This document shows, piece after piece, positions 5,951 through 11,602 of a DNA stretch of 62,091 bases. The first letter of the stretch is position 1, and each line of letters begins with the position of its first letter. The position numbers were made by a program, and so were the translations under genes. The notes under the pieces were generated by a model, which saw only the letters and a program-made list of their open reading frames with translations, was not told where the DNA came from and made no database searches. The DNA comes from a virus, in IMG/VR virus record IMGVR_UViG_3300036399_000656, positions 1 through 62,091 of that record; one strand, given 5' to 3'.

Positions 5951-6214
5951 ATGGCACGAACAGCTGCTTGGCAGCGTAAGGAAGGCAAGAACCCAAAGGG
6001 CGGATTGAACGCCAAGGGTCGTGCTGCGTACAAACGCGAAACAGGAGGTACATTGAAGCCACCAGTTTCAGCCAAGCAAGCAAAGAAGTCTCCCAAGAGC
6101 GCTGCCAGGCGGAAGTCCTTCTGTGCTAGAATGGGTGGTATGCCTGGTCCTATGAAGAAGCCTAACGGCAAGCCCACAAGGAAGGCGTTGGCTCTCCGCA
6201 AGTGGGACTGCTAA
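5951..6214 (+). CDS. DUF6321-like small basic protein, 87 aa
   Basis: The product has the pattern AWQRKEGKNPKGGLNAKGR, a central Lys/Pro linker, and a C-terminal SFCARMGGMPGPMKK segment ending in RKALALRKWDC. I recall this arrangement from a widespread family of small phage and environmental-virus proteins, which I believe is Pfam DUF6321; function unknown. Two conserved cysteines (in SFCAR and at the C-terminus) might bind metal or pair. It is the last gene of the basic cluster and is followed by a terminator 45 bases on. Confidence 0.72.
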   Translation: MARTAAWQRKEGKNPKGGLNAKGRAAYKRETGGTLKPPVSAKQAKKSPKSAARRKSFCARMGGMPGPMKKPNGKPTRKALALRKWDC

Positions 6215-6259
6215 AGATGCACGGGTTGTGTAGACGGCCCGTTATAATTACGGTTAAAG

Positions 6260-6283
6260 CCGATCAGTGATGGTCGGTTTTTT
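6260..6283 (+). terminator. Rho-independent terminator of the basic cluster
   Basis: CCGATC-AGTGAT-GGTCGG forms a 6-bp stem with one G-U pair, followed by six T residues (6278-6283). It ends the plus-strand basic operon and coincides with the 3' end of the convergent 31-aa minus-strand gene. Confidence 0.75.
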
Positions 6284-6359
6284 CTATTATACGAACTAAG
6301 GCGTAAACACCCACGTACAGGATCAGAGCTGCAAGCCCTAGGATAATGTAAGTTTCCAT
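6264..6359 (-). CDS. Membrane peptide, 31 aa
   Basis: ATG at 6359 opens 31 codons to TGA at 6264. Residues 4-24 form one clear hydrophobic membrane segment followed by a charged tail (EKTDHH). It overlaps the 3' end of the 37-aa membrane peptide gene in another frame by 22 bases. Three such single-pass peptides occur in a row here, which supports the call despite the small size. Function is unknown; early membrane peptides of phages are sometimes superinfection or host-takeover factors. Confidence 0.45.
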   Translation of the reverse strand: METYIILGLAALILYVGVYALVRIIEKTDHH

Positions 6360-6451
6360 ACGAGTATAAAATAAAGTATTGTTAGAATTAAGTAGTAGAC
6401 GACTACGGTGTACCAGTGGGGCTTGTTAATTTCCCACCAGATCTTTCTCAT
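6338..6451 (-). CDS. Membrane peptide, 37 aa
   Basis: ATG at 6451 opens 37 codons. The N-terminus is basic and aromatic (MRKIWWEINKPHWY) and residues 15-36 form a hydrophobic membrane segment. It lies between the other two short membrane peptides, overlapping the downstream one. No family is recognised. Confidence 0.45.
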   Translation of the reverse strand: MRKIWWEINKPHWYTVVVYYLILTILYFILVWKLTLS

Positions 6452-6459
6452 ACCGCGCC

Positions 6460-6576
6460 TCACATCAGATTTGCACATACTTGAATGATATAAAAGGTTA
6501 ACACGCCAACGGCGATCATAACTAAATACGGGATGAGGTGTTCGATGTCCTTGCGGAAGTTATATTTCTTCTTCAT
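6460..6576 (-). CDS. Membrane peptide, 38 aa
   Basis: I chose the ATG at 6576, not the longer non-ATG frame, because it follows an A-rich leader and overlaps the stop of the 97-aa gene by 17 bases. A basic N-terminus (MKKKYNFRK) is followed by one membrane segment (residues 14-35). This is the first of three consecutive single-pass peptides. Function unknown. Confidence 0.5.
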   Translation of the reverse strand: MKKKYNFRKDIEHLIPYLVMIAVGVLTFYIIQVCANLM

Positions 6577-6853
6577 GCTTCCAAAGTTTTTTAACGTCAA
6601 ACAATAAATCGTCAAATGACTGTGACACGTACTGGCCCTCAACAGAGTCCCCCCATTCCTTACCTTCCATGCTTTCTAGCCAGTAAACGACGTCTTTATC
6701 TCCCGTGTCGTAGTGCCATGAAGCTACACGGGCCTTGTAAATTGCTAGGTGATCGGTTGGATCTCCGTGATCGTGCCATATCGAGATGGCATAAACCTCC
6801 GTGCCTGGTGCATAGGCAAAGATTGTGTAGGTTGTTTTATTTTTCATATTCAT
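6560..6853 (-). CDS. Hypothetical protein, 97 aa
   Basis: This is a soluble acidic protein with many Trp and Tyr residues; its first 60 residues read as beta-strands and the C-terminal 30 as an acidic helix. No family is recognised. Its ATG is only 9 bases after the acceptor 3' strand of the tRNA-like structure at 6863-6957, so a cut there would yield an almost leaderless message. It starts the small-membrane-peptide group. Confidence 0.6.
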   Translation of the reverse strand: MNMKNKTTYTIFAYAPGTEVYAISIWHDHGDPTDHLAIYKARVASWHYDTGDKDVVYWLESMEGKEWGDSVEGQYVSQSFDDLLFDVKKLWKHEEEI

Positions 6854-6862
6854 TTGTTTTGT

Positions 6863-6957
6863 AGCCAGGACAGGACTCGAACCTGTATGGGTGAAAATTT
6901 ATACGTCGTTTCTACACCCTTACTACGCTTAGCGTCTACCAATTCCGCCACCTGACT
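6863..6957 (-). ncRNA. tRNA-Leu-derived tRNA-like structure 4
   Basis: On the minus strand AGTCAGG pairs with CCTGGCT (7 bp, one G-U). A D-arm with the bacterial tRNA-Leu pattern GGCGGAATTGGTAGACGC, including the conserved GG, and a T-arm ACAGG-TTCGAGT-CCTGT complete a normal elbow. The 45 bases between D- and T-arm do not give a 5-bp/7-base anticodon arm. They fold instead as a hairpin GGGTG/CACCC with a long loop. No CCA is encoded. It starts 8 bases after the stop of the 85-aa gene and ends 9 bases before the ATG of the 97-aa gene. It could be a decayed tRNA-Leu, but placement and the sister element at 7241-7364 favour a functional processing element. Confidence 0.72.
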
Positions 6958-6965
6958 ATAATATT

Positions 6966-7223
6966 TTAAGATTCAATAGGTGATAGTTTAAAGTCAACCA
7001 TGTATACATCATTAACTTTTATTATTTCTGAATTAACTTTCATTCCGCCATGCGAATCAATGGAGATTCTACGTTCAACTCTTTCTATGAAATACTTAAT
7101 ATGTGTTTGTGTTGTTTTGTCATATTCAAAAACTATGTGGTCGGCTGCGATGCATCTTCCGACACTAAATAATTGTTCAACTACAAAGTTGACAATTCTC
7201 GATGTTCTACCTGTTTGTCTCAT
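6966..7223 (-). CDS. Hypothetical protein, 85 aa, P-loop-like N-terminus
   Basis: The N-terminus RQTGRTSRIVNF resembles the phage pattern TGKTTR seen in P-loop-type proteins, but the Walker lysine is replaced by arginine, and at 85 residues it is too short for an ATPase. The remainder looks like a small alpha/beta domain. It is bracketed by two tRNA-like structures: one ends 17 bases before its ATG and another starts 8 bases after its stop. No function can be assigned. Confidence 0.6.
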   Translation of the reverse strand: MRQTGRTSRIVNFVVEQLFSVGRCIAADHIVFEYDKTTQTHIKYFIERVERRISIDSHGGMKVNSEIIKVNDVYMVDFKLSPIES

Positions 7224-7240
7224 TTTTTTATTTTTTTTGT

Positions 7241-7364
7241 AGTCAGGACAGGATTCGAACCTGCATATACTTCAGATACTATCTGCTGGATTGTATTAAT
7301 ATGGCAAAGTATATTCGTATCCAGTTACATACCATATTAGCGTCTACCATTCCGCCACCTGACT
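7241..7364 (-). ncRNA. tRNA-Leu-derived tRNA-like structure 5 with pseudoknot-prone insert
   Basis: AGTCAGG/CCTGACT form a perfect 7-bp acceptor. The D-arm (GGCGGAATGGTAGACGC) and T-arm (GCAGG-TTCGAAT-CCTGT) match element 4 closely. Between them lie 75 bases with an 8-bp stem TAATATGG/CCATATTA, a hairpin CAGAT-AGT-ATCTG, and two further complementary pairs (CTGGAT with ATCCAG; ATATACTT with AAGTATAT) that cross the first stem, so a pseudoknotted fold is likely. There is no anticodon arm and no CCA. It follows a stop-codon hairpin at 7368-7393 and precedes the 85-aa gene by 17 bases. Confidence 0.7.
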
Positions 7365-7367
7365 ATT

Positions 7368-7393
7368 GTCACAATTTTTCAAATATTTGTGAC
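7368..7393 (-). terminator. Hairpin at the stop codon of the MazG-like gene
   Basis: GTCACAA/TTGTGAC (7 bp) flank an A/T-rich loop and touch the TAG stop of the 75-aa gene. There is no T-run beyond it, so it is a weak terminator at best. It may protect the 3' end produced by a cut at the tRNA-like structure 3 bases further on. Confidence 0.4.
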
Positions 7394-7620
7394 TAAACCT
7401 TCATAATCTTCTTGAGATACAACGCCAGATCAAGCGCCTCCTCGTATGCGTGTTGGATCCACTGCTCCTTAGTCAGGTCCGTCCGGTCCATTGTGTGATT
7501 ATACTCAGAAAAACCCTTCTTTTCACGCATAATCATGTCCATAACCACTTCGTTAAGTATGTCCGATGCGTATTTTATCGGCTTATTGTCGCTTGTATGT
7601 CCCATCTGTAGCTTAACCAT
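7393..7620 (-). CDS. MazG-like nucleotide pyrophosphohydrolase-type protein, 75 aa
   Basis: The C-terminal half has the pattern DRTDLTKEQWIQHAYEEALD followed by LALYLKKI. This is typical of small all-alpha phage proteins related to MazG/dUTPase-type pyrophosphohydrolases, in which the EExxD motif helps bind magnesium. At 75 residues it is shorter than full MazG (about 100 aa per domain), so it may be only a regulatory or partial domain. If active it would trim the nucleotide pool during replication. It overlaps the upstream gene by 46 bases. Confidence 0.5.
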   Translation of the reverse strand: MVKLQMGHTSDNKPIKYASDILNEVVMDMIMREKKGFSEYNHTMDRTDLTKEQWIQHAYEEALDLALYLKKIMKV

Positions 7621-7763
7621 TTATGTTCAGTTCCCATCATTTTATCGAGCTTGTAGCAGTCGTTCAAAACCTTAGTTTTGGCTGATTCAGGACTCTTGGC
7701 CTTTGCTTTTGCGTTGTGGACGATCTTCTCGCCGTCCCATATCGTTATCACGTAATTATTCAT
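7575..7763 (-). CDS. Hypothetical protein, 62 aa
   Basis: I chose the ATG at 7763 because the longer frame has no ATG upstream and this one overlaps the stop of the 63-aa gene by 8 bases. The protein starts with a beta-strand-like MNNYVITIWDG segment followed by a Lys-rich helix. No family is recognised. It overlaps the MazG-like gene by 46 bases, in keeping with the tightly packed early region. Confidence 0.5.
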   Translation of the reverse strand: MNNYVITIWDGEKIVHNAKAKAKSPESAKTKVLNDCYKLDKMMGTEHKWLSYRWDIQATISR

Positions 7764-7947
7764 GTATTCCGTAGGTTGAGTTTTTCCACACACGCACCTG
7801 ATCGCTTGTAAAGTGCCTGATTTCGCCGCCGTTTGACAGCACGACCGTTATCTCATCATTCTCCAGCATCCCCCCCTGCGTTATGTAGAGGATGTATCCG
7901 TCTCCAAGGGGAGTCGTAACTGGGATTGGTGAAGGGGGAAAGATCAT
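7756..7947 (-). CDS. Hypothetical protein, 63 aa
   Basis: This is a small beta-rich protein with a proline-rich N-terminus (residues 3-12) and alternating hydrophobic strands in residues 17-50. The ATG at 7947 lies just after the stop of the 157-aa gene. Its first 92 bases are also covered by the 3' end of the 85-aa frame at 7856-8113. No domain is recognised. Confidence 0.5.
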   Translation of the reverse strand: MIFPPSPIPVTTPLGDGYILYITQGGMLENDEITVVLSNGGEIRHFTSDQVRVWKNSTYGIHE

Positions 7948-8113
7948 TTTTACACTTAATGAATAGGCTCTCTATGTCCTCCATCTTCATTGACTTCAAC
8001 TTGTTCAGGTTGACGTTCACTACTATCCTGATGGTCTCCTGATCCATCTGTGGTCTCCACTCCGTTAGCTTCTGCATCAGGTGTTCCTTCAGCGCTTGCT
8101 TGGTTTTTTTCAT
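7856..8113 (-). CDS. Hypothetical protein, 85 aa, overprints two genes
   Basis: Residues 1-55 look like a genuine helical domain (Lys-, Leu-, Met- and Glu-rich, with the conserved-looking WRPQMDQETIRIVVNVNLNK). Residues 56-85 lie over the start of the 63-aa gene and look random. The frame overlaps the 157-aa gene by 158 bases and the 63-aa gene by 92 bases. The part of the 157-aa gene under it encodes an acidic low-complexity tail, which is what is expected when one frame constrains another. I judge it real but overprinted. Confidence 0.45.
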   Translation of the reverse strand: MKKTKQALKEHLMQKLTEWRPQMDQETIRIVVNVNLNKLKSMKMEDIESLFIKCKNDLSPFTNPSYDSPWRRIHPLHNAGGDAGE

Positions 8114-8429
8114 CTATTTGTCGTTTTATGTCCGAAATTCCTTGATTTACTAGCGCCCAATACTCTACAGGAAGGGTTGCAAGGTTTTGAAGCGTGATTT
8201 CCATAGATTCGATAGCATTTAAGTATGCGTCTCCACCCTCTACGTTGCCAAGTATACCAAAGATGGGCATAAGCTCACGCTCTAGCTTGGTGATAAGGTT
8301 TTTGGAGTGCATCTTCAGGTCATGCTTGAAGAATTTTAAGTCAACGCACTCGTCGTGACACTGCGCGTAGATTTGTTGTGCGCCCAAGGCCGTCACAATC
8401 AGTCGTTTTTTTCTTTCTAGATCGTTCAT
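7956..8429 (-). CDS. Hypothetical protein, 157 aa, acidic tail
   Basis: Residues 1-108 form a helical domain with several conserved-looking hydrophobic positions. Residues 109-157 are an acidic, Ser/Gly/Glu-rich disordered tail, encoded where the 85-aa frame overlaps. No enzyme motif is seen. The ATG at 8429 is 18 bases downstream of a strong promoter (-7 box 8447-8454), so this is the first gene of that transcript. Function unknown. Confidence 0.6.
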   Translation of the reverse strand: MNDLERKKRLIVTALGAQQIYAQCHDECVDLKFFKHDLKMHSKNLITKLERELMPIFGILGNVEGGDAYLNAIESMEITLQNLATLPVEYWALVNQGISDIKRQIDEKNQASAEGTPDAEANGVETTDGSGDHQDSSERQPEQVEVNEDGGHREPIH

Positions 8430-8446
8430 TTCGTTTATTTATGTGG

Positions 8447-8476
8447 CAAATATAATACACGCGTGGAATAAGTCAA
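8447..8476 (-). promoter_or_regulatory. Minus-strand promoter with adjacent palindrome
   Basis: TATATTTG (8454-8447) and TTG (8476-8474) are 19 bases apart. A 20-base inverted repeat directly abuts the -33 box at 8477-8496. Confidence 0.75.
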
Positions 8477-8496
8477 GCAAATTAACATTAATTTGC
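8477..8496. promoter_or_regulatory. Operator candidate: 9-bp inverted repeat
   Basis: GCAAATTAA and TTAATTTGC are perfect inverted arms separated by CA, lying directly upstream of a -33 box. A related palindrome, TGCAAATTAATTTGCA, overlaps the -33 box of another promoter at 50062-50077. The shared half-site GCAAATT suggests one regulator, host or phage. Confidence 0.5.
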
Positions 8497-8742
8497 GCTA
8501 AACATAAAGCTGACGTCGCTCATAATGATTTCGTCCACCTGCTCCATAGAAAGACCAACGATAAAGTCGTCGCCACCGGAACTTATCATGCAGAGGTTTT
8601 TATAGTTCTGATAAGGACGTACATTGTCTATCTTGTAGAAGATGGCTGGCTCACACTCGTACTTGTCGGGAGTCGCACCAACCAAATCCGCAATTCTTTT
8701 TTCGTCGGTATCAACCACTATAGGAAGCAGGACTCTCATCAT
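8488..8742 (-). CDS. Hypothetical protein, 84 aa
   Basis: This is a small alpha/beta protein with a hydrophobic N-terminal strand (residues 3-10) and acidic C-terminus. No known motif. It ends one base before the metallopeptidase gene's 3' neighbour region and its 3' end overlaps the palindromic operator of the next transcript. Start at the first of two adjacent ATGs (8742). Confidence 0.55.
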   Translation of the reverse strand: MMRVLLPIVVDTDEKRIADLVGATPDKYECEPAIFYKIDNVRPYQNYKNLCMISSGGDDFIVGLSMEQVDEIIMSDVSFMFSAN

Positions 8743-8743
8743 A

Positions 8744-8986
8744 TCATTCCAAATTTACTTTTCTGTAGCCTAGAGACCACAAGAATTCCGATATTTTTAT
8801 CCCGTAGTCTTTAACATACTCCTCCTCCCAATGCTTGAATTCGTGATGTAAAAACTCGTGTATTAAAACTTCTAGATATTCTTTTGCGGGAAGCCTTGGA
8901 TCAATTTCGATTAAACCATGTTCATGGTAAAGGCCGCGAGCCTTTTCCTTTCCCAACCTTCTTTCTTTTACGATCAAGTTTTCCAT
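8744..8986 (-). CDS. Small HExxH metallopeptidase-like protein, 80 aa
   Basis: The motif HEFLHH at residues 43-48 contains the zinc-binding HExxH signature within a hydrophobic helix (VLIHEFLHHEF), followed by several acidic residues (54-56) that could supply the third ligand. At 80 residues it is much shorter than SprT or IrrE-type peptidases, but resembles minimal zincin domains found in phages. The ATG at 8986 is preferred to a longer non-ATG frame. Substrate unknown. It lies downstream of the metallophosphoesterase gene in the early region. Confidence 0.6.
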   Translation of the reverse strand: MENLIVKERRLGKEKARGLYHEHGLIEIDPRLPAKEYLEVLIHEFLHHEFKHWEEEYVKDYGIKISEFLWSLGYRKVNLE

Positions 8987-9052
8987 ACAGCAAAATAAGG
9001 AAAAATTCTTAGACCCCCGTAACAAAAAACAGGCAGAAAATGTTACCGCCCG

Positions 9053-10072
9053 TTATTTAATCTTGCCGTTTACGATACGGTAGTTTGTAACCTCAAACTC
9101 TTCATTATCAAATACTTTCACGTGGGCGAAGCCGTGTGTAAATTTGTTAATCGGCATATAGTCCGGGTGAAGTTCACACAGGCAGGCTACCGACCAGCAG
9201 GTTGTAACCTTTCCGTTGATGTTGGGTTCGGTATGCTCCGAGGTCTGGTGGTGGTGTCCGCAGATAGCGTTGTCCTTTGCGCGAAGATAGAGTCCACGGG
9301 CAATGTTTACCGGGCTGAACATACTTGATCCAAACTCGTGTCCGTGTAGTGCTACTAGCTTACCCATTCGCACTAGCTGCTTGTCTGGAATGAACGTGAT
9401 GTTGAGCTGCTTGAGATGTAAGATAGATTCTAACGAAAACTCCTCAATGCCGACAAGGTCTGATGCGTTATTGATCAGATAGTGGTCCCATCGGATGTCG
9501 TGGTTTCCTGCTTTGAAGTATATTGCTTGTGTAGGGAACAGTTTCCGCAGCGTGTAGAGGAATTCCCGCGCCATGTAAATTTCCGACGCCAGGTCGCGCT
9601 TGCGAGGATCTTTTTGAAAACGGCTAATGGCGTAGAAGTCGATAAGGTCTCCGTTGATGTAGATGGTGTTGACTTCGTTTTCGAGTCCGTATTTAAGCGC
9701 TGTTGTGAGCGCAGGAATGTTGTGATATGGTACGTGAATGTCGGTAAGAAAAAGGATATCATTGTGGTTTACCGGAAATTTATATGGATTGTATTGCTTT
9801 TCCTTTGAGTCTGGAAGACCTAGCGGGTTGTTATCGGGAACTAAGTCGTTAATGATTTGCTCAAACGCACCCACCACCTTGTTTGGATTGACCTTAGCCT
9901 TCTTTACATGCTTTGATGAGTTGTTTTTTTTCCACGCCATGAATGCGCGTTTGAAAGACTCTAGGCTTATATCGGATTTTACGTTTTCGTATTCTAACTC
10001 AAGCCTTTTGTTTTGACTTAAATCGCTTGGGTCTTTTAAAACATTGAGGTAATTTTGGACGTTGTTTTTCAT
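9053..10072 (-). CDS. Calcineurin-like metallophosphoesterase, 339 aa
   Basis: The full metal-binding set of the metallophosphoesterase fold is visible: DxH at residues 111-113 (TDIH), GD at 141-142, GNHD at 189-192, HGH at 243-245 and GHHH at 272-275. The first 90 residues form a separate helical extension. The family hydrolyses phosphoesters (proteins, nucleotides, nucleic-acid ends); phage members act on nucleic acids or protein phosphates, and the substrate here is not evident. It has its own promoter 17 bases before the ATG and starts the transcript that includes the metallopeptidase. Confidence 0.88.
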   Translation of the reverse strand: MKNNVQNYLNVLKDPSDLSQNKRLELEYENVKSDISLESFKRAFMAWKKNNSSKHVKKAKVNPNKVVGAFEQIINDLVPDNNPLGLPDSKEKQYNPYKFPVNHNDILFLTDIHVPYHNIPALTTALKYGLENEVNTIYINGDLIDFYAISRFQKDPRKRDLASEIYMAREFLYTLRKLFPTQAIYFKAGNHDIRWDHYLINNASDLVGIEEFSLESILHLKQLNITFIPDKQLVRMGKLVALHGHEFGSSMFSPVNIARGLYLRAKDNAICGHHHQTSEHTEPNINGKVTTCWSVACLCELHPDYMPINKFTHGFAHVKVFDNEEFEVTNYRIVNGKIK

Positions 10073-10088
10073 TTAGAATAGTTATTTG

Positions 10089-10118
10089 CAAATATACTCA
10101 GTATCAATACAAAAGCAA
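10089..10118 (-). promoter_or_regulatory. Promoter of the metallophosphoesterase gene
   Basis: TATATTTG (10096-10089) and TTG (10118-10116) lie 19 bases apart. The -7 box is part of a 12-base palindrome TATTTGCAAATA. Confidence 0.7.
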
Positions 10119-10145
10119 AAACCGCCTCGATTAGGAGACGGTTTT
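10117..10145 (-). terminator. Terminator after the membrane-protein gene
   Basis: AAAACCG-n-CCTC/GGAG-n-CGGTTTT form a hairpin with one mismatch. On the minus strand it is followed by TTTTTGCTTTT. It separates the 69-aa membrane gene from the metallophosphoesterase promoter. Confidence 0.7.
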
Positions 10146-10228
10146 CACAAACGAAATGAATAAAACAAACTGAACTTGCGCGAAAACACGCAACATCAGC
10201 AAATGTATCAACAAACTTTTTAAGTTGT

Positions 10229-10438
10229 TCATTTTCGTTTGATTACGATGACTTTCTGCTTGTTTTCAGGAGTCACCTTTTGTTTTTTCCATGCGTAGTA
10301 TTTAATCGGTAGAATACTAGCCACGGTAAGAAAGCAAGCCAATGCACTTACGTAGTCCTTCATCCATATTGATACACCTATAGCAATGCTAAATGCTATC
10401 AAAAATGCTGTGAGGGTTATGTTGTGAAGCTCCAACAT
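10229..10438 (-). CDS. Two-pass membrane protein, 69 aa
   Basis: Two hydrophobic segments (about residues 9-26 and 29-46) are followed by a basic tail (residues 50-69). I start at the ATG at 10438, preceded by an A-rich leader; an in-frame TTG at 10468 would add 10 residues. It has a weak promoter upstream (10526-10533) and a terminator downstream, so it is probably expressed alone. Possible roles include a superinfection-exclusion or holin-like function, but no family is recognised. Confidence 0.55.
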   Translation of the reverse strand: MLELHNITLTAFLIAFSIAIGVSIWMKDYVSALACFLTVASILPIKYYAWKKQKVTPENKQKVIVIKRK

Positions 10439-10525
10439 ATAGGCTGGGAATGATTTTTTTAGTTCCAAAATATGAATTGTGTTTTTTCGTTAATTTTACC
10501 CATAATGACTAATGTTGCCGGCACA

Positions 10526-10533
10526 CAAATATA
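10526..10533 (-). promoter_or_regulatory. Weak promoter (-7 box only)
   Basis: TATATTTG on the minus strand with no clear TTG at -33. It lies between two copies of TGTTGCCG and about 88 bases before the membrane-protein ATG. Confidence 0.45.
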
Positions 10534-10601
10534 CATTACTTTTTTGTTGCCGTTTTCGACCCAACAATATCTCTCGTATATTATTGATTCGATAACAGAC
10601 A

Positions 10602-10880
10602 TCAGTCGATGGTTTCTATTTTTAATTTGTCGTACTCGTCAAGGTCAATTATTTTGCCCTCAAACTTTCCTCTGTACGTACAATCAATAACGTCGCAACC
10701 TCCTTCGCTATTCCATGCCATAGCCATTGCTCGGATGTGTTTCTTAACGCTATCGATTGTATTGAGTACTTCAGATGTCTGAAGAGTCTCGTTGTTCTCA
10801 CCAATAGTTTTTACGCGAAAGGCGTTTACCTTTTTACCGTCAATTGTACGACGCGCATCTTTAATCTCTATTCTGCCCAT
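10602..10880 (-). CDS. DUF1508/YegP-like protein, 92 aa
   Basis: The pattern of a strand, then GENNETLQTSEV, then SVKKHI resembles the DUF1508 (YegP) fold, a small domain of two strands and a helix whose function is not established. The C-terminal 35 residues are acidic. It overlaps the preceding 90-aa gene by 20 bases. The assignment rests on recall of the domain's pattern and is moderate at best. Confidence 0.5.
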   Translation of the reverse strand: MGRIEIKDARRTIDGKKVNAFRVKTIGENNETLQTSEVLNTIDSVKKHIRAMAMAWNSEGGCDVIDCTYRGKFEGKIIDLDEYDKLKIETID

Positions 10881-11133
10881 CTTCTATTTTTTTTAGTTCA
10901 TTAAAATGTCCACTGATCCAAAGGTACATATCATTTCCAGTTAGCTCGTACAATCTTACGTTGATTAAACGCATTAGCTTCTGTTCTCGGTTGTATTTGC
11001 TCATTGGCTTATATGTTCCAGCCTTTGGATATTCCATGTCGTCAGTGAGAAGCTTATGCCTCAGATTCCGAAGGTGTTGTAACTCGGTCAATGTCGACGG
11101 TGTAGGCGGCAAGTATATCGGGGTTCCGTTCAT
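10861..11133 (-). CDS. Hypothetical protein, 90 aa
   Basis: A proline-rich N-terminus (residues 4-14) precedes a helical, basic middle and an acidic tail. Not recognised. It overlaps the 3' end of the DnaA-like gene by 80 bases in another frame and the next gene by 20 bases. Its position between a DnaA-like protein and a YegP-like protein suggests a replication-region accessory gene. Confidence 0.55.
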   Translation of the reverse strand: MNGTPIYLPPTPSTLTELQHLRNLRHKLLTDDMEYPKAGTYKPMSKYNREQKLMRLINVRLYELTGNDMYLWISGHFNELKKIEDGQNRD

Positions 11134-11539
11134 CGAAAAAATCTAATAAAAGTTCTTGTTTAGTTTGATCTAAGTCAGCAATGAAGTGACGTATTTTTTT
11201 GCGGCGCACTGCGTTGTATGCGTAGTCTCCTTTAACTGTTTTCAGTGCGTGACATACAGTTGAGTGGTCTTTGTTTACCGTTCTTGCAACTTCCGCAAGG
11301 CTCTTAGTTGAGCAAACCTTTACGGCGGTCATGTATACCTGGCGGGCTAAAACTACATCGGCAAAACGCTTCTGGCTTTTAATGTCAGAAGCACGAACCT
11401 CAAAGTGCTTGCTTACCTTTTTCATTATTTCGTTTTCTTGAGGATCTTCTATTTTATGAAGGTACTCATAAACTTTTGTGAATTCAGCCCGACGAGGTGA
11501 CGGGACCATGTTTACTAGGTCTTTGAATGTGTATCTCAT
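11054..11539 (-). CDS. DnaA domain IV-like DNA-binding protein, 161 aa
   Basis: Residues 40-105 match the C-terminal DNA-binding domain of DnaA: a Phe-Glu-Val-x-x-Ser-Asp-Ile start, a helix with VVLARQVYM, a helix-turn-helix (LAEVARTVNKDHSTV) and the DnaA signature DHSTV at residues 91-95 followed by H97. The AAA+ ATPase part of DnaA is absent. In host DnaA this domain reads 9-bp DnaA boxes. The protein may bind phage origin sequences or compete with host DnaA. It sits just downstream of the SSB-like gene in the replication region. Confidence 0.8.
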   Translation of the reverse strand: MRYTFKDLVNMVPSPRRAEFTKVYEYLHKIEDPQENEIMKKVSKHFEVRASDIKSQKRFADVVLARQVYMTAVKVCSTKSLAEVARTVNKDHSTVCHALKTVKGDYAYNAVRRKKIRHFIADLDQTKQELLLDFFDERNPDILAAYTVDIDRVTTPSESEA

Positions 11540-11602
11540 TTGTTCGTTTGTTTAAAGCCGTGGCGGGCTTCGTTTATTACCCGCCACGACCTTTGGTTAA
11601 GA

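Noticed and set aside
6863-7364. Ordinary tRNA-Leu genes with a group I intron
   Set aside because: The inserts are 45 and 75 bases, far too short for a group I intron, and removing them does not leave a normal anticodon arm.
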